This document shows, in pieces, positions 8,416-17,381 of a DNA stretch of 64,000 nucleotides. A program made the translations under genes and the position numbers. The notes under the pieces were generated by a model. The model did no database searches. It had not been told where the DNA came from and saw only the letters and a list, made by a program, of their open reading frames with translations. Source of the stretch: Lachnospiraceae bacterium (lineage in GTDB: Bacteria > Bacillota > Clostridia > Lachnospirales > Lachnospiraceae); the NCBI GenBank assembly GCA_021153185.1, contig JAGKTY010000005.1, positions 43,311-107,310 of the forward strand, given 5' to 3'. Numbering within the stretch: the stretch's first letter is position 1; every line of letters starts with the position of its first letter.

Positions 8416-9536
8416 TGATTTTGTCAGAAAAGGAATTATTATGCGAGCTGTATATTTTTGGCTTGCTTTGTGTTTTGATTATATTCAAAAAGATCTTTTC
8501 TAACCGGGAACTGTATGCGAATAAAAGGCTATATGCGAAGCTTCTCCTGGCGTGTAGCGCGTTTATGCTTGCAGATATCTTTTGGATTATTACAGACGAT
8601 AACCGGAATGCTATGGTGGTTAATTATATAGCCAATATGGTTTACTTTGTGGCGGTTGCTACGGTTTGTTTTTATTGGTTTGTTTTGGCTGAAAACTTTC
8701 GCGGTGTTGACTTATCAAAGAAAAAGGGGCTGCGTATCGTTTTACACCTTCCGTATATGGCAGCAATCCTACTGTCAGTCACGACATACCAAACGCATTG
8801 GTTATTTTATGTTGATGATACAGGCACTTATACAAGAGGACCGCTCTTTGGGCTCCAGTTGGTGTTTATGTATGGGTATGTTGTCTATGCGGTCGGCCGT
8901 TCTTTGATTTGCGCCAAAAATGATTATGTGAACAGACGGAAATATGTCGACATGGCGCTGGCGACATTTTGGCCAATCCTGGGAAGTATTGTCCAGGTTG
9001 TTGCCAATCGGCCATATTTCGTGGTGGGCATTGTGCTTGGGGTGCTTAATTTATACCTCAATCTGCAGCAGCAGCAAATCAGCACCGACTTGCTGACCGG
9101 ATCAAATAACAAAACCAAATTGGTGCAGTTTTTGGCCGATAAAATCAAAACATACGATGGTGGGAAGCAGCTTGTCTTACTGTTCTTAGATATCGAGGGA
9201 CTTCGGTACATCAATGATATCTTTGGATATGAAAAGGGGGATAAAGCAATTATGACCGTCGTGGAAGCACTTCGGACGATTGCCAGCCGGAAGGGCTATT
9301 TTGTTTGCAGATATGGCGGTGACGAACTGGCGCTTGTATGTGAGAGCATAGAACCGATCGATATGGTGCTTTTATCCCAAAGCATTCAGGAGGAGGTCAA
9401 TAAAAAGCTTGCAAAAGAGCAGTTTACGGTGACCCTCCGGTTTGGACATGCAGGGCTTGAACAGGGAATGAGCGTTCGTGAATTTTTGTACAAGGCTTAT
9501 GAGAATATGCGGGAAAATAAGGAGAATACAAAATGA
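8415..9536 (+). CDS. Polytopic membrane protein with C-terminal GGDEF domain
   Basis: 373 residues: six or seven membrane segments in the first 215 residues, a Gln-rich linker (LQQQQ), then a GGDEF domain. The signature reads GGDEL (301-305), and the upstream LDIEGLRYINDIFG keeps an acidic metal ligand but departs from the usual DxDxFK pattern. It may be a weak cyclase or a GTP-binding sensor. The start overlaps the previous stop by one base, and its own stop overlaps the next gene's ATG (ATGA), giving a tightly coupled three-gene unit. Confidence 0.85.
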   Translation: MILSEKELLCELYIFGLLCVLIIFKKIFSNRELYANKRLYAKLLLACSAFMLADIFWIITDDNRNAMVVNYIANMVYFVAVATVCFYWFVLAENFRGVDLSKKKGLRIVLHLPYMAAILLSVTTYQTHWLFYVDDTGTYTRGPLFGLQLVFMYGYVVYAVGRSLICAKNDYVNRRKYVDMALATFWPILGSIVQVVANRPYFVVGIVLGVLNLYLNLQQQQISTDLLTGSNNKTKLVQFLADKIKTYDGGKQLVLLFLDIEGLRYINDIFGYEKGDKAIMTVVEALRTIASRKGYFVCRYGGDELALVCESIEPIDMVLLSQSIQEEVNKKLAKEQFTVTLRFGHAGLEQGMSVREFLYKAYENMRENKENTK

Positions 9537-9979
9537 GTTTTATGATTGCGGCAGCTGTTCTTTTTATGATTGATTTTATTTTTAAGGGAATGGCAGAGGA
9601 GCGGCTTTCGGAAAATAAGCGGATTCCCATCTGCAACGGGAAACTGTTTTTGACCAAATTTCACAACAAGGGTGCTTTTCTTGGCGCTTTGCAAAATAGG
9701 CCTGAGCTTCTCAAAGGAATCAGCTATGGTATTATTGTCATGTGTACGGTCATTTATCTGCTGACGCTTGGCAAAAAGGGAAAGACGATGCTAAAGATAG
9801 GGCTTACGTGTTTACTTGGCGGTGCATATTCCAATGCGTATGACCGGATGAAAAAGGAGTATGTGGTAGATTATTTTGGCTTTCAGAGCAAAAATAAAAG
9901 GCTAAGTCAGATGGTTTTTAACCTGTCGGATTTCATGATTGCAATCGGAGCAGTTACGGCAGTGTTTGCAGCAGCATAA
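9533..9979 (+). CDS. LspA-like signal peptidase II family protein
   Basis: 148 residues with four predicted membrane segments. Conserved lipoprotein signal peptidase positions can be seen: an early DFIFK, KFHNKGAF (family N.G.AF), GGAYSNAYDR, the first catalytic Asp in VVDYFGF and the second in VFNLSDF. All key residues of the aspartyl protease are therefore present, although the first segment is atypical and overall similarity to housekeeping LspA looks low. It is coupled by an ATGA overlap to the GGDEF gene. Probably a second, specialised LspA; the housekeeping copy is not in this window. Confidence 0.75.
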   Translation: MSFMIAAAVLFMIDFIFKGMAEERLSENKRIPICNGKLFLTKFHNKGAFLGALQNRPELLKGISYGIIVMCTVIYLLTLGKKGKTMLKIGLTCLLGGAYSNAYDRMKKEYVVDYFGFQSKNKRLSQMVFNLSDFMIAIGAVTAVFAAA

Positions 9980-10014
9980 GGATTGGGCTTTCAGACAGAG
10001 AAATACAGAATAAC

Positions 10015-10041
10015 AAAGGCACGCGGGGAGCGTGCCTTTTT
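10015..10041. terminator. Bidirectional terminator between convergent genes
   Basis: AAAGGCACGC, loop GGGGA, GCGTGCCTTT then TT. The stem is perfect and has A/T tracts on both sides, so it can serve both the LspA-like gene (plus) and the carbamate-kinase-like gene (minus). Confidence 0.9.
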
Positions 10042-10052
10042 GATGCGCTGAT

Positions 10053-10991
10053 TTATGAAGCGGTAATAATCGTGCCTGTTTTTCCGTTGATCGCATCGTT
10101 TACCTTGGAAAGGGAAGTGATTAGGACGCTTCCGGAAGGTACCTTTTCGAGGTATGCGATGGCTGCTTCGATTTTGGGAAGCATATTTGTCTCGCCAAAT
10201 TCGCCCTGTGCGGTATAGTTTTTGGCCTCATCAACGGTCATTGATTGAATCGGTGTTTGGGAATCTGTTCCAAAACCGGTATAGACGTATTCAACGCTTG
10301 TTAAAATGATGAGCTGATCGCTGTATAGTTCACCAGCAAGCTTTCCGGCAATGTCATCTTTTTCGATGACGGCCGAAGCACCTTTGAGGGCGTGCTGTTG
10401 CTCGATGACAGGAATACCGCCGCCGCCGCATGCAATGACAATCTGTCCTGCGTCCGCAAGCAGTTTGATGGATTCGATTTCGACGATGTCAATCGGCTTT
10501 GGTGCGGCAACAATTCTGCGGAAGCCCTTTCCCGGTTCTTCGATGACGTAATTGCCCTTTTTGATTTCTGCGTCTGCATCTTCCCGGGACATGTAGCGTC
10601 CGATGACCTTTTGCGGTTCGTAAAATGCCTCATCATACGGATCTACCGTAACCTGCGTCAAAATTGTGCTGACGTTTTTGTCGATACCGCGCGCAAGAAG
10701 CTCGGCACGTATGGAATTTTGCAAATCGTAACCGACATAGCCCTGGCTCATTGCAGAGCAGACGCACATAGGTGCCGGCGTGTAATCTGTATAGATGCGT
10801 CGAAGCTCACTCATTGCCTTATGAATCATGCTTACCTGACGGCCGTTTGAGTGGGTGATGGTAAGCTGGTAATTGTTTTCAATTAAATCGACAAGCGCTT
10901 TGGCAGTACGCTTTACGGCAGCTTGCTGCTCTAATATGGTTACGCCAAGCGCTTCGTGTCCAAGTGACACGACTACTTTCTTTTTGTTCAT
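10053..10991 (-). CDS. Carbamate kinase-like amino acid kinase
   Basis: 312 residues, the usual length of carbamate kinase. Family features kept: SAMSQGYVGYDLQ, TVDPYDEAFYEPQKVIG, APKPIDIVEIESIK, IACGGGGIPVI, AVIEKDDIAGKLA (the Lys-Asp pair) and LPKIEAAIAYLE with the phosphate-binding lysine. Two glycine-rich nucleotide or phosphate loops differ: the N-terminal GGNAL reads GHEAL, and THGNGPQVG reads THSNGRQVS. Carbamate kinase makes ATP from carbamoyl phosphate in the arginine deiminase or agmatine routes, but no arcA, arcB or related gene is nearby. The fold assignment is firm; activity and substrate are open. It has its own extended -10 promoter. Confidence 0.85.
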   Translation of the reverse strand: MNKKKVVVSLGHEALGVTILEQQAAVKRTAKALVDLIENNYQLTITHSNGRQVSMIHKAMSELRRIYTDYTPAPMCVCSAMSQGYVGYDLQNSIRAELLARGIDKNVSTILTQVTVDPYDEAFYEPQKVIGRYMSREDADAEIKKGNYVIEEPGKGFRRIVAAPKPIDIVEIESIKLLADAGQIVIACGGGGIPVIEQQHALKGASAVIEKDDIAGKLAGELYSDQLIILTSVEYVYTGFGTDSQTPIQSMTVDEAKNYTAQGEFGETNMLPKIEAAIAYLEKVPSGSVLITSLSKVNDAINGKTGTIITAS

Positions 10992-11026
10992 ATGCTACCT
11001 CTTTTCCTGTCTTGAAAGATGCTTCT

Positions 11027-11055
11027 ATTATAGCAAAAATCGTCTTTTTTGTATA
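11027..11055 (-). promoter_or_regulatory. Promoter of the carbamate-kinase-like gene
   Basis: On the minus strand, TATACA, a 17-base spacer ending in TG plus one base, then TATAAT: an extended -10 promoter, about 36 bases before the start codon. It lies in the 67-base gap behind the upstream 914-residue gene, so the kinase gene need not depend on readthrough. Confidence 0.65.
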
Positions 11056-11058
11056 CCG

Positions 11059-13803
11059 CTATTGTCTGATTTTATAGAGCTTCATCTCGCGGATGCACGG
11101 TGCATAAAGGGAGGAATTGGCATCACTGTTAAAACTGAGGGAAATGTGGCTGATGTCCTTTGCCTGAAGCCAACATGCATTCATTCCGACAGGGATGAGC
11201 AGTGTTCCGTCTCCGATATGACATGTAATGTGCGAGCCCGGATAGCTTTCGCCATCTGCCGCGAAATCAACTGTAACCGCATTCGGGGCTGTCACACCGG
11301 CAGCGGCAGCAGCGTCCAAAATACTGCTTGTGTCGAGCTTTATATAGAGCATATCGTAGTCGGTTCCCGGGAAATGGAAGGTGAATTCACTTTCCTTTGT
11401 CATAAGCGGCTTTAGGGTGTCAAATGATTTGCCAAAGGAATCCGGTACATTTCCGAGCTCGGTTGGCGAAATCGTGTCGAATGCCCTCGTTTGCGCCGGA
11501 AGCTTCCGCTTTGGATAGAGCTTTTGATACAATTCCTGCGGATAATAGCAGTCATCCTCTTCGTCGTAGACATAATCATTTGTCATGACATAATAATAAA
11601 TATAATAATTGCTCTGTTCATCGAGTAAAAAGACAACAGGCCTTGTTTCTTTCATTTTTTGAATAATAACCTGTTGCGCGTCATAGCCCTTCGCAGCAGG
11701 AATGTAGCCGCTGTAACAGCATTTGACGCCGAGGTAGGCGTAAAAGCCTTGCCCGTCAAAACCATAATACGTAAGATCGTCAGAGAAGGCGCTGCATTTG
11801 TCAATGATTTTGCGGTAATGCTTCACATAGTCGAGCTGGTCTTTTACCATAAAGCCGGAGCCAAGACGCGCTTTGTCCTCCGTCGAAAGTCCTGTATCTT
11901 CCGATTTGACAAATAGTTCATGTACATCATAAGCGTCAAAGAGCTTTGCCTCATCGTCAAAGTAAAGCATGCTCTCTCCATTTGGGTAAACCCACATGGC
12001 AGGTGTTTTTACAGCAGAGACATTCTGATAAAGAATGGACGGCAGGGAGACCAAAAGTCCGATGAGCAAAAACGTCGGGTAGGAAACCGGCTGCGCATCG
12101 CCCCCCTCTTTTTTACGAAGCAGCAAAGCCGGCAGATACATGCCGAGAAGTGCAACAAGAATATAGGAAGTCCGTGATAAAATAACATCTGTATCTGCAC
12201 GGACGAGTGTGTACGTATAAGAGACACATAAGGTGATGGCACCGGAAAGATAAAGCAGACGATGGAGTTGTTGTTTCGCTTTGAAAATCATGATACAAAA
12301 CAGGACAACCGCAATGAGCGGCAGGAAAAAGCGCAATCCAAAATAACAGAGCTTCTGAAGCGTTGCGTGCTGCGATAGGTATGGCATGAAAAATGTTGGA
12401 ACAGATTGTCCACGGAGCGCAATACCATCGGCAAGTGTTGTTTGATTGGAATAAGTTAAAGTATGAATAAACATTCGATAAAGCAGCGGAACGCATGCGA
12501 GAATCGGCACAAAAACAATCATGTATTCCAATAATACAAGAACAGGTTTGGTTGTACGCGGCTGCTTGATATAAGCATGGAATTGCACGATTGCAAGCGG
12601 CAGCATGCCAAACATAACGGCTGCTCCGAATAACGGATAATAAAGCCCTGCCAGAAAGCTTCCCATGATCCAGGCAAGAAGCCATTCGCGCTTTTTGGCG
12701 AGTAGAGCCGGAAGCGTCAGGAGAAGCAGAAGCGGAAGCACCAGGTATTGCCTGTTGTAGCAAGGAAGACAAAACAGCACAGAAAACACAAGTGCAAAGC
12801 TGCCGCCGACATGTTCATATAGCAGATACATCGTAAGCATACAGATGAGTACCATGAATATTGACACAGCAGGAGAATAGTCTGAAATCGTACCGCCCAG
12901 CAAGTTGTTTTGGATAAATCCGATGACCATTGGGAAAAGGCCGGAAACAGGTGTATAATCCTGGTATAACTTTTGCCCCATTTCAAAAACCTGTTGCCAC
13001 GGAATCATCTGCTCTCCGTGGTGGTGCTGATCGGGCTGTGCAAACATCGGGCAGGCACTATAGGAATTGTAGATGAAAATGGTAATCACGCTGATTCTGC
13101 TGATGAGTGCTGAGAGCGGTAAGGCTGTAGCATTTTTATGGCGCCTAAGTATAAAAAACAACTGTAATAAAATGAATATAGCGAGCAGGGCGGCAAAAAA
13201 GATATCGTAAAATGGTGCGTATGGTACCTTGATGCGCGTGCCCTGATACAGATAGGAATCAACAAAATACAAAACAAGAACAAGCGTTATGAAAGGCTGC
13301 ACGTAGAGGAGGAGTCTGTTGATGAGTGCTTCCATTTTGCAAAGCCTGCAAAGGAGTGATACACCGAATCCAAGGATTGCCGCAATTAGGAAGACATGAC
13401 GTGCTTTTGCAATCCCGAGTACGCAAAGCAGTGTAGAGATACCCATCAAAGCGTAATAGGTTAGTACCGTAAAGGCCAAATAGTGTGCACACAAATCATG
13501 AAACAGGACATGATATAACAAAGCAAGCACGAGTAAAACAGCAAGCGGCTTGCTAAACGTCTGAAAAATAATAAAATGACAGATGTTTGGCAATAACAGA
13601 ACCGGGATGCAATAAAGGACAACAGGCAAACGTTTTGGTGTCGGCCTTGCACTCTTTTGGCTGATTAGCTTTACGGCCACGAATGAAATCAAAACGGCTG
13701 CAAGCGTCAGAATCCAGAAAAGCCGCATCTCAAACGTTTTGTTTGCACCGGTTTTTGCGAGTGTTTCAATGATAATATCGTCAAATGGTTGTGTGTGTGG
13801 CAT
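11059..13803 (-). CDS. Large polytopic membrane protein with extracytoplasmic C-terminal domain, glycosyltransferase-C-like
   Basis: 914 residues, ATG with AGGAGAAC upstream. The first 570 or so residues hold about 12-14 hydrophobic segments. A long loop near residues 255-290 carries QPDQHHHGEQMIPW followed by YTPVSGLFPMVIGFIQNN, resembling the first-loop acceptor/donor region of GT-C membrane transferases, but no textbook DxD is placed with certainty. Residues from about 575 to the end are soluble and should lie outside, ending in a jelly-roll-like beta domain. Genes of the same architecture type follow divergently at 13.9 kb and again at 22.1 kb. The substrate is unknown. Lipid-linked sugar transfer at the outer face is an inference from architecture only. 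Confidence 0.7.
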   Translation of the reverse strand: MPHTQPFDDIIIETLAKTGANKTFEMRLFWILTLAAVLISFVAVKLISQKSARPTPKRLPVVLYCIPVLLLPNICHFIIFQTFSKPLAVLLVLALLYHVLFHDLCAHYLAFTVLTYYALMGISTLLCVLGIAKARHVFLIAAILGFGVSLLCRLCKMEALINRLLLYVQPFITLVLVLYFVDSYLYQGTRIKVPYAPFYDIFFAALLAIFILLQLFFILRRHKNATALPLSALISRISVITIFIYNSYSACPMFAQPDQHHHGEQMIPWQQVFEMGQKLYQDYTPVSGLFPMVIGFIQNNLLGGTISDYSPAVSIFMVLICMLTMYLLYEHVGGSFALVFSVLFCLPCYNRQYLVLPLLLLLTLPALLAKKREWLLAWIMGSFLAGLYYPLFGAAVMFGMLPLAIVQFHAYIKQPRTTKPVLVLLEYMIVFVPILACVPLLYRMFIHTLTYSNQTTLADGIALRGQSVPTFFMPYLSQHATLQKLCYFGLRFFLPLIAVVLFCIMIFKAKQQLHRLLYLSGAITLCVSYTYTLVRADTDVILSRTSYILVALLGMYLPALLLRKKEGGDAQPVSYPTFLLIGLLVSLPSILYQNVSAVKTPAMWVYPNGESMLYFDDEAKLFDAYDVHELFVKSEDTGLSTEDKARLGSGFMVKDQLDYVKHYRKIIDKCSAFSDDLTYYGFDGQGFYAYLGVKCCYSGYIPAAKGYDAQQVIIQKMKETRPVVFLLDEQSNYYIYYYVMTNDYVYDEEDDCYYPQELYQKLYPKRKLPAQTRAFDTISPTELGNVPDSFGKSFDTLKPLMTKESEFTFHFPGTDYDMLYIKLDTSSILDAAAAAGVTAPNAVTVDFAADGESYPGSHITCHIGDGTLLIPVGMNACWLQAKDISHISLSFNSDANSSLYAPCIREMKLYKIRQ

Positions 13804-13923
13804 AATGTTCTCCTACATCATCAAAATTGATTTTGGTTTATTGTTTCTATGATAAGGCAATTCATGTTTGTTTGCAAGGTACAAGCAAATGTGGTATTCT
13901 AACAGTAATAGGGAGAAGTGAAT

Positions 13924-15522
13924 ATGAAGTTAAGATGGAAAGAACAGACGCGCGCGCAGAAGCTTGCAATCATCGCAAGCGGAGCGCTATTCGGATGCGT
14001 TCTGCTTGGAATCATTACATTTGTTATATTTTGCATGGACAACCTGATGCATTCTGATATGAGTGCGGAAGTATTGTTGTCTAAGCTGCTGAGTGACCAA
14101 AATCGGCTCATCACCAAAGACTGGTATTACTCGACGGAGATCCGTATCGTTTATACACAGCTTATTATGGCGCCGCTGTTTAAACTGATGCACAGCTATC
14201 AGCTTGTGAAACAGACCAGCGTCTTCATCTGCCTGATCCTGCTGGCATACGCATTCGTGTTTGTGATGAAGCGCTTTGACACAAAGCTTTCTGTGATGCT
14301 ATTTGGCCTCGCACTGCTGTTTGCACCTGTTTCGAATGAATATTTCGATATGCAGCTTGTTGGGAATTTCTATACAGCGCAGACGGTCTGTACGTTTATG
14401 GTGCTTACATTCTTTTTGGGGAAAAGAGAAGGGAAACGCAAGGTTATCGTGCACTACGTGGCCGCCTGTGTGTGGGGCATTGTGATGGGGCTTTCGGGAC
14501 TTCGGTATCCGGCAAGCTTATATGTACCGATGGTGCTTGCGGCATTTGCGTATTTATCTGAAAAAGAGACGCTTTTATCAGAGCTTCGGCAGGATGTGAA
14601 GCGTGCGCTTGCCGCGATGGAAATCGGAATTTATGCGCTCGTCTCACTGATGGGTGCCGGAATCGGCTTTTTGATTCACAAGTTTTATCTGGCACCAAAT
14701 TACAGCTTTGATACGAAGGTTGTGCGGTTTGTACCGCTTGATGAGGTGCCGGAGCGCTTTTTACAGTCCATCAAGCTGATGCTTGCATTCGTCGGATACA
14801 GGGAAGCGAATGTTATGACGCCGATGGGTGTTGTCAATGTGCTTGGATTTTTGTTTTTGCTCTTTTTGGTGACGGTTGTTGTTTGCCTGTTTCGAAAGAG
14901 AAAAATGCTCTCTGACAAGGAGCGGATCTTGTTGTATTATTTCCTGGCAACATTTTCTATCAACTGGTATCTGCTTGTGTTCACTGACGTGCTGCTGCAG
15001 TACCGATACTGGCTGCCGGTTTATATTGTGGCCATTTTGCTTGTCTGTATTTATTTTTCCAAAACAGACATCGGCGGGGCGCTTACAAAAGTACTTGGCA
15101 TTATGCTCACCGGTCTCGTCATTTTGGGAAGCCTGTATGCGGAGCTTTTGCAGGATATGAAGTACAATGATTGCGAGAAGCGCTACGCGTATATGGCGTT
15201 TTTGGAACAAAATGACTATGATTTCGGATATGCGAGCTTTTGGAATGCGAGTGTATCGGAATACCTCAGCAACGGCGAAATCAAATTTGCAAGTCTTGGG
15301 CTGAATGATTTCACCAAACCGTATGACTGGCTGCTTCCAAAGGCTTATTATGAGGAAGGCTTCCATCGGGGCAAATGCTTTTTGCTGCTTGCCAATACGG
15401 AGGCAGCCGGAATGGACAAGGGTGATTTCGTGATTATGGAGGATGCCGTGAAGGTGTATACGGATGAATTCTACACAATCTACGAAGGACAACAGGATAT
15501 GTATATTTTAGATGAGGAGTAA
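13924..15522 (+). CDS. Polytopic membrane protein, glycosyltransferase-C-like, function unknown
   Basis: 532 residues from ATG 13924, chosen over GTG 13918 because GGGAGAA lies at proper spacing only for the ATG. About 11 hydrophobic segments are followed by an extracytoplasmic tail of about 130 residues (YAYMAFLEQNDYDFGYASFW onward). The first outer loop has MHSDMSAEVLLSKLLSDQN and then DWYYSTEIRIVYTQ, an arrangement similar to the acidic first loop of GT-C transferases. It is divergent from the 914-residue gene (about 120 bases between starts) and six bases upstream of the VanY-like gene, suggesting a surface-related operon. I cannot name a substrate. Confidence 0.7.
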   Translation: MKLRWKEQTRAQKLAIIASGALFGCVLLGIITFVIFCMDNLMHSDMSAEVLLSKLLSDQNRLITKDWYYSTEIRIVYTQLIMAPLFKLMHSYQLVKQTSVFICLILLAYAFVFVMKRFDTKLSVMLFGLALLFAPVSNEYFDMQLVGNFYTAQTVCTFMVLTFFLGKREGKRKVIVHYVAACVWGIVMGLSGLRYPASLYVPMVLAAFAYLSEKETLLSELRQDVKRALAAMEIGIYALVSLMGAGIGFLIHKFYLAPNYSFDTKVVRFVPLDEVPERFLQSIKLMLAFVGYREANVMTPMGVVNVLGFLFLLFLVTVVVCLFRKRKMLSDKERILLYYFLATFSINWYLLVFTDVLLQYRYWLPVYIVAILLVCIYFSKTDIGGALTKVLGIMLTGLVILGSLYAELLQDMKYNDCEKRYAYMAFLEQNDYDFGYASFWNASVSEYLSNGEIKFASLGLNDFTKPYDWLLPKAYYEEGFHRGKCFLLLANTEAAGMDKGDFVIMEDAVKVYTDEFYTIYEGQQDMYILDEE

Positions 15523-15527
15523 AAGGT

Positions 15528-16817
15528 ATGTACAAAAGATGCGGGATGCTTGTCATGACAGCGGTTTTGATGTTTGCGACGCCGGTTTTGACAAGTGCAA
15601 AGGAAATCGAGACGTATTCGGCGCAAATTGTGACGCCTATGGGGGAGGAAGCGCCGGTTATTTCGCCTACGCAGGCGCCGGATGACGAGGATACGGAAGC
15701 GGAAAAAGAGCCGGTTTTGGATGGTGTGAAGCTTGATGCGCCGGTTATGCTGACGTACAAATCGATTAAACTGACATGGAATGCGCTTGCGGATGCAAAG
15801 GGATATGATATTTACCGCTCTACCAACAAATATTTGGGATATGAGTGCATAAAGACAATAAACAGTGGCACCGTGACGATGGCGACCGATAAAAAGAGTC
15901 TGAAGACGGGCACAAAATACTACTACAAAATACAGGCCTTTGCATATAATAAGGCAGGCGAAAAAATTACGGGGGCATTTTCTAAACCGGTGAAAATCCA
16001 GTGTTCCCTGCCGCCGACAAAGCTTTCAAGCGCCAAGGTAAACGGCGCAAGTCTGAAACTGAAATGGAAAAAGGTCACCGGCGCGGATGGATATCTCATT
16101 TATAAGGCAGATGAGGAGACGGGCAAATTTAAACAGTGTATGGTAATAGAAGGCGGAAAGCGTACATCGTGTGAGGTGCCTGCATCAGAAGCCAACGGCA
16201 GCTTTACATACATGGTGAAGGCTTACCGTTTAAACGGCAAAAAGAAGGTGCTTGCAGGGGGCTCAAACACGAAACAGGCGACAGTCCGCGTATTTGCGTA
16301 TGCAGGGGAAACCTATTCACAGAAATGCCAAAGAGTATTTGGTCAGGCAAGCTACAGAACGTACCCAAATGCCCTTGAGGCAAGCCGTAATATGCAGCAG
16401 ATTACGGTAAAGGTATGGGATGTGGGACCGCTTGGCATCAAGATTTCAAAGACAAAGACATTTTCGGTGAACCGAAACCTCGCACCAACTGTTGAGCAGA
16501 TTTTTAAAGAGATTTATGAGGGCAAAGAAAAATTCCCGATCAAATCGGTCGGCGGGTACAGCTGGCGCGGAAACGGCTCGACATCTGAGCACAATCAGGG
16601 AACGGCAATTGATATCAATCCGAATGAGAATTATATGATTGAAGGAAACGGCAAAATCTCAAGCGGCACGCTTTGGGCACCGGGAGAGAATGCGTATTCC
16701 ATTCCAAAGGATGGAGAGGTTGTCAAAATTTTTGCAAAATATGGCTTCCGCTGGGGTGGTATCGGCTGGTCAAGCGGAAGAAAGGATTACATGCATTTTA
16801 GTTATTTTGGAGGGTAA
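15528..16817 (+). CDS. Secreted VanY-like M15 D,D-carboxypeptidase with two fibronectin-type domains
   Basis: 429 residues. A signal peptide (about 1-25, ending near TSAKE) is followed by an acidic, Pro-rich linker, two fibronectin type III-like repeats (about 65-160 and 162-255) with the typical ...KLTW...GYDIYRS and ...KLKW...GYLIYKA spacing, and a C-terminal M15 peptidase. Zinc and catalytic residues are visible: SEHNQGTAIDIN (His and Asp of the HxxxxxxD motif) and DYMHF near the end. Such enzymes trim D-alanine from peptidoglycan stems. The gene is preceded by a membrane protein gene with only five bases between, and the next start lies two bases after its stop. Confidence 0.88.
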   Translation: MYKRCGMLVMTAVLMFATPVLTSAKEIETYSAQIVTPMGEEAPVISPTQAPDDEDTEAEKEPVLDGVKLDAPVMLTYKSIKLTWNALADAKGYDIYRSTNKYLGYECIKTINSGTVTMATDKKSLKTGTKYYYKIQAFAYNKAGEKITGAFSKPVKIQCSLPPTKLSSAKVNGASLKLKWKKVTGADGYLIYKADEETGKFKQCMVIEGGKRTSCEVPASEANGSFTYMVKAYRLNGKKKVLAGGSNTKQATVRVFAYAGETYSQKCQRVFGQASYRTYPNALEASRNMQQITVKVWDVGPLGIKISKTKTFSVNRNLAPTVEQIFKEIYEGKEKFPIKSVGGYSWRGNGSTSEHNQGTAIDINPNENYMIEGNGKISSGTLWAPGENAYSIPKDGEVVKIFAKYGFRWGGIGWSSGRKDYMHFSYFGG

Positions 16818-16819
16818 AC

Positions 16820-17326
16820 ATGAGTTTTCGTGAGATTGAAATAGTTACATGGAAGGAAAATGCCTGCAAAGCAATCGGAACGGACTGGATGCTTGTTGCG
16901 GCAGAAAAAGACGGAAAAATCAATGCAATGACAGCTTCCTGGGGCGGTCTTGGTGTGATGTGGGGCAAAAATGCCGCGTATATTTTTATCCGCCCGCAGC
17001 GCTATACAAAAGAATTTATCGATGCGGCAGATACGCTTTCTCTCAGCTTTTATGATGCAGGCATGAAGGAGATGCTCGGCTACATGGGACGCGTATCCGG
17101 CAGATGCGAAGACAAGGTGGCAAACGCAAAGCTCACGCCGCTTCATGAGGGAGAAACCCCTTATTTCGAAGAGGCAAATACGGTGTTAATCTGTCGGAAA
17201 ATGTACGCACAGGAGCTCAAAAAGGAATGCTTCCTCGATGAGGAAATGGACACAAAATGGTATGAAAACGGCGATTACCATACGATGTATGTCTGCGAAA
17301 TCCAGAAGGTCCTTGTGAAGGAGTAA
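16820..17326 (+). CDS. Flavin reductase domain protein
   Basis: 168 residues with the FMN-binding split-barrel pattern of the flavin reductase family: DWMLVAAEKDGKINAMTASWGGLGVMWG (conserved N.MT.SWG), FIRPQRYTKEFI, LSLSFYD, a GYMGRVSGR segment and a C-terminal ICEIQKVL-type strand. It probably binds FMN and passes electrons between a reduced cofactor and flavin or a small substrate. The ribosome site (GGAGG) is inside the 3' end of the VanY-like gene. Its job next to wall genes is unclear; co-transcription may be incidental. Confidence 0.85.
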   Translation: MSFREIEIVTWKENACKAIGTDWMLVAAEKDGKINAMTASWGGLGVMWGKNAAYIFIRPQRYTKEFIDAADTLSLSFYDAGMKEMLGYMGRVSGRCEDKVANAKLTPLHEGETPYFEEANTVLICRKMYAQELKKECFLDEEMDTKWYENGDYHTMYVCEIQKVLVKE

Positions 17327-17381
17327 ACAGTATATTTTGCGCTGTTTTGTCATATAGTGTTTAAAAACGATTTGAGACTGT

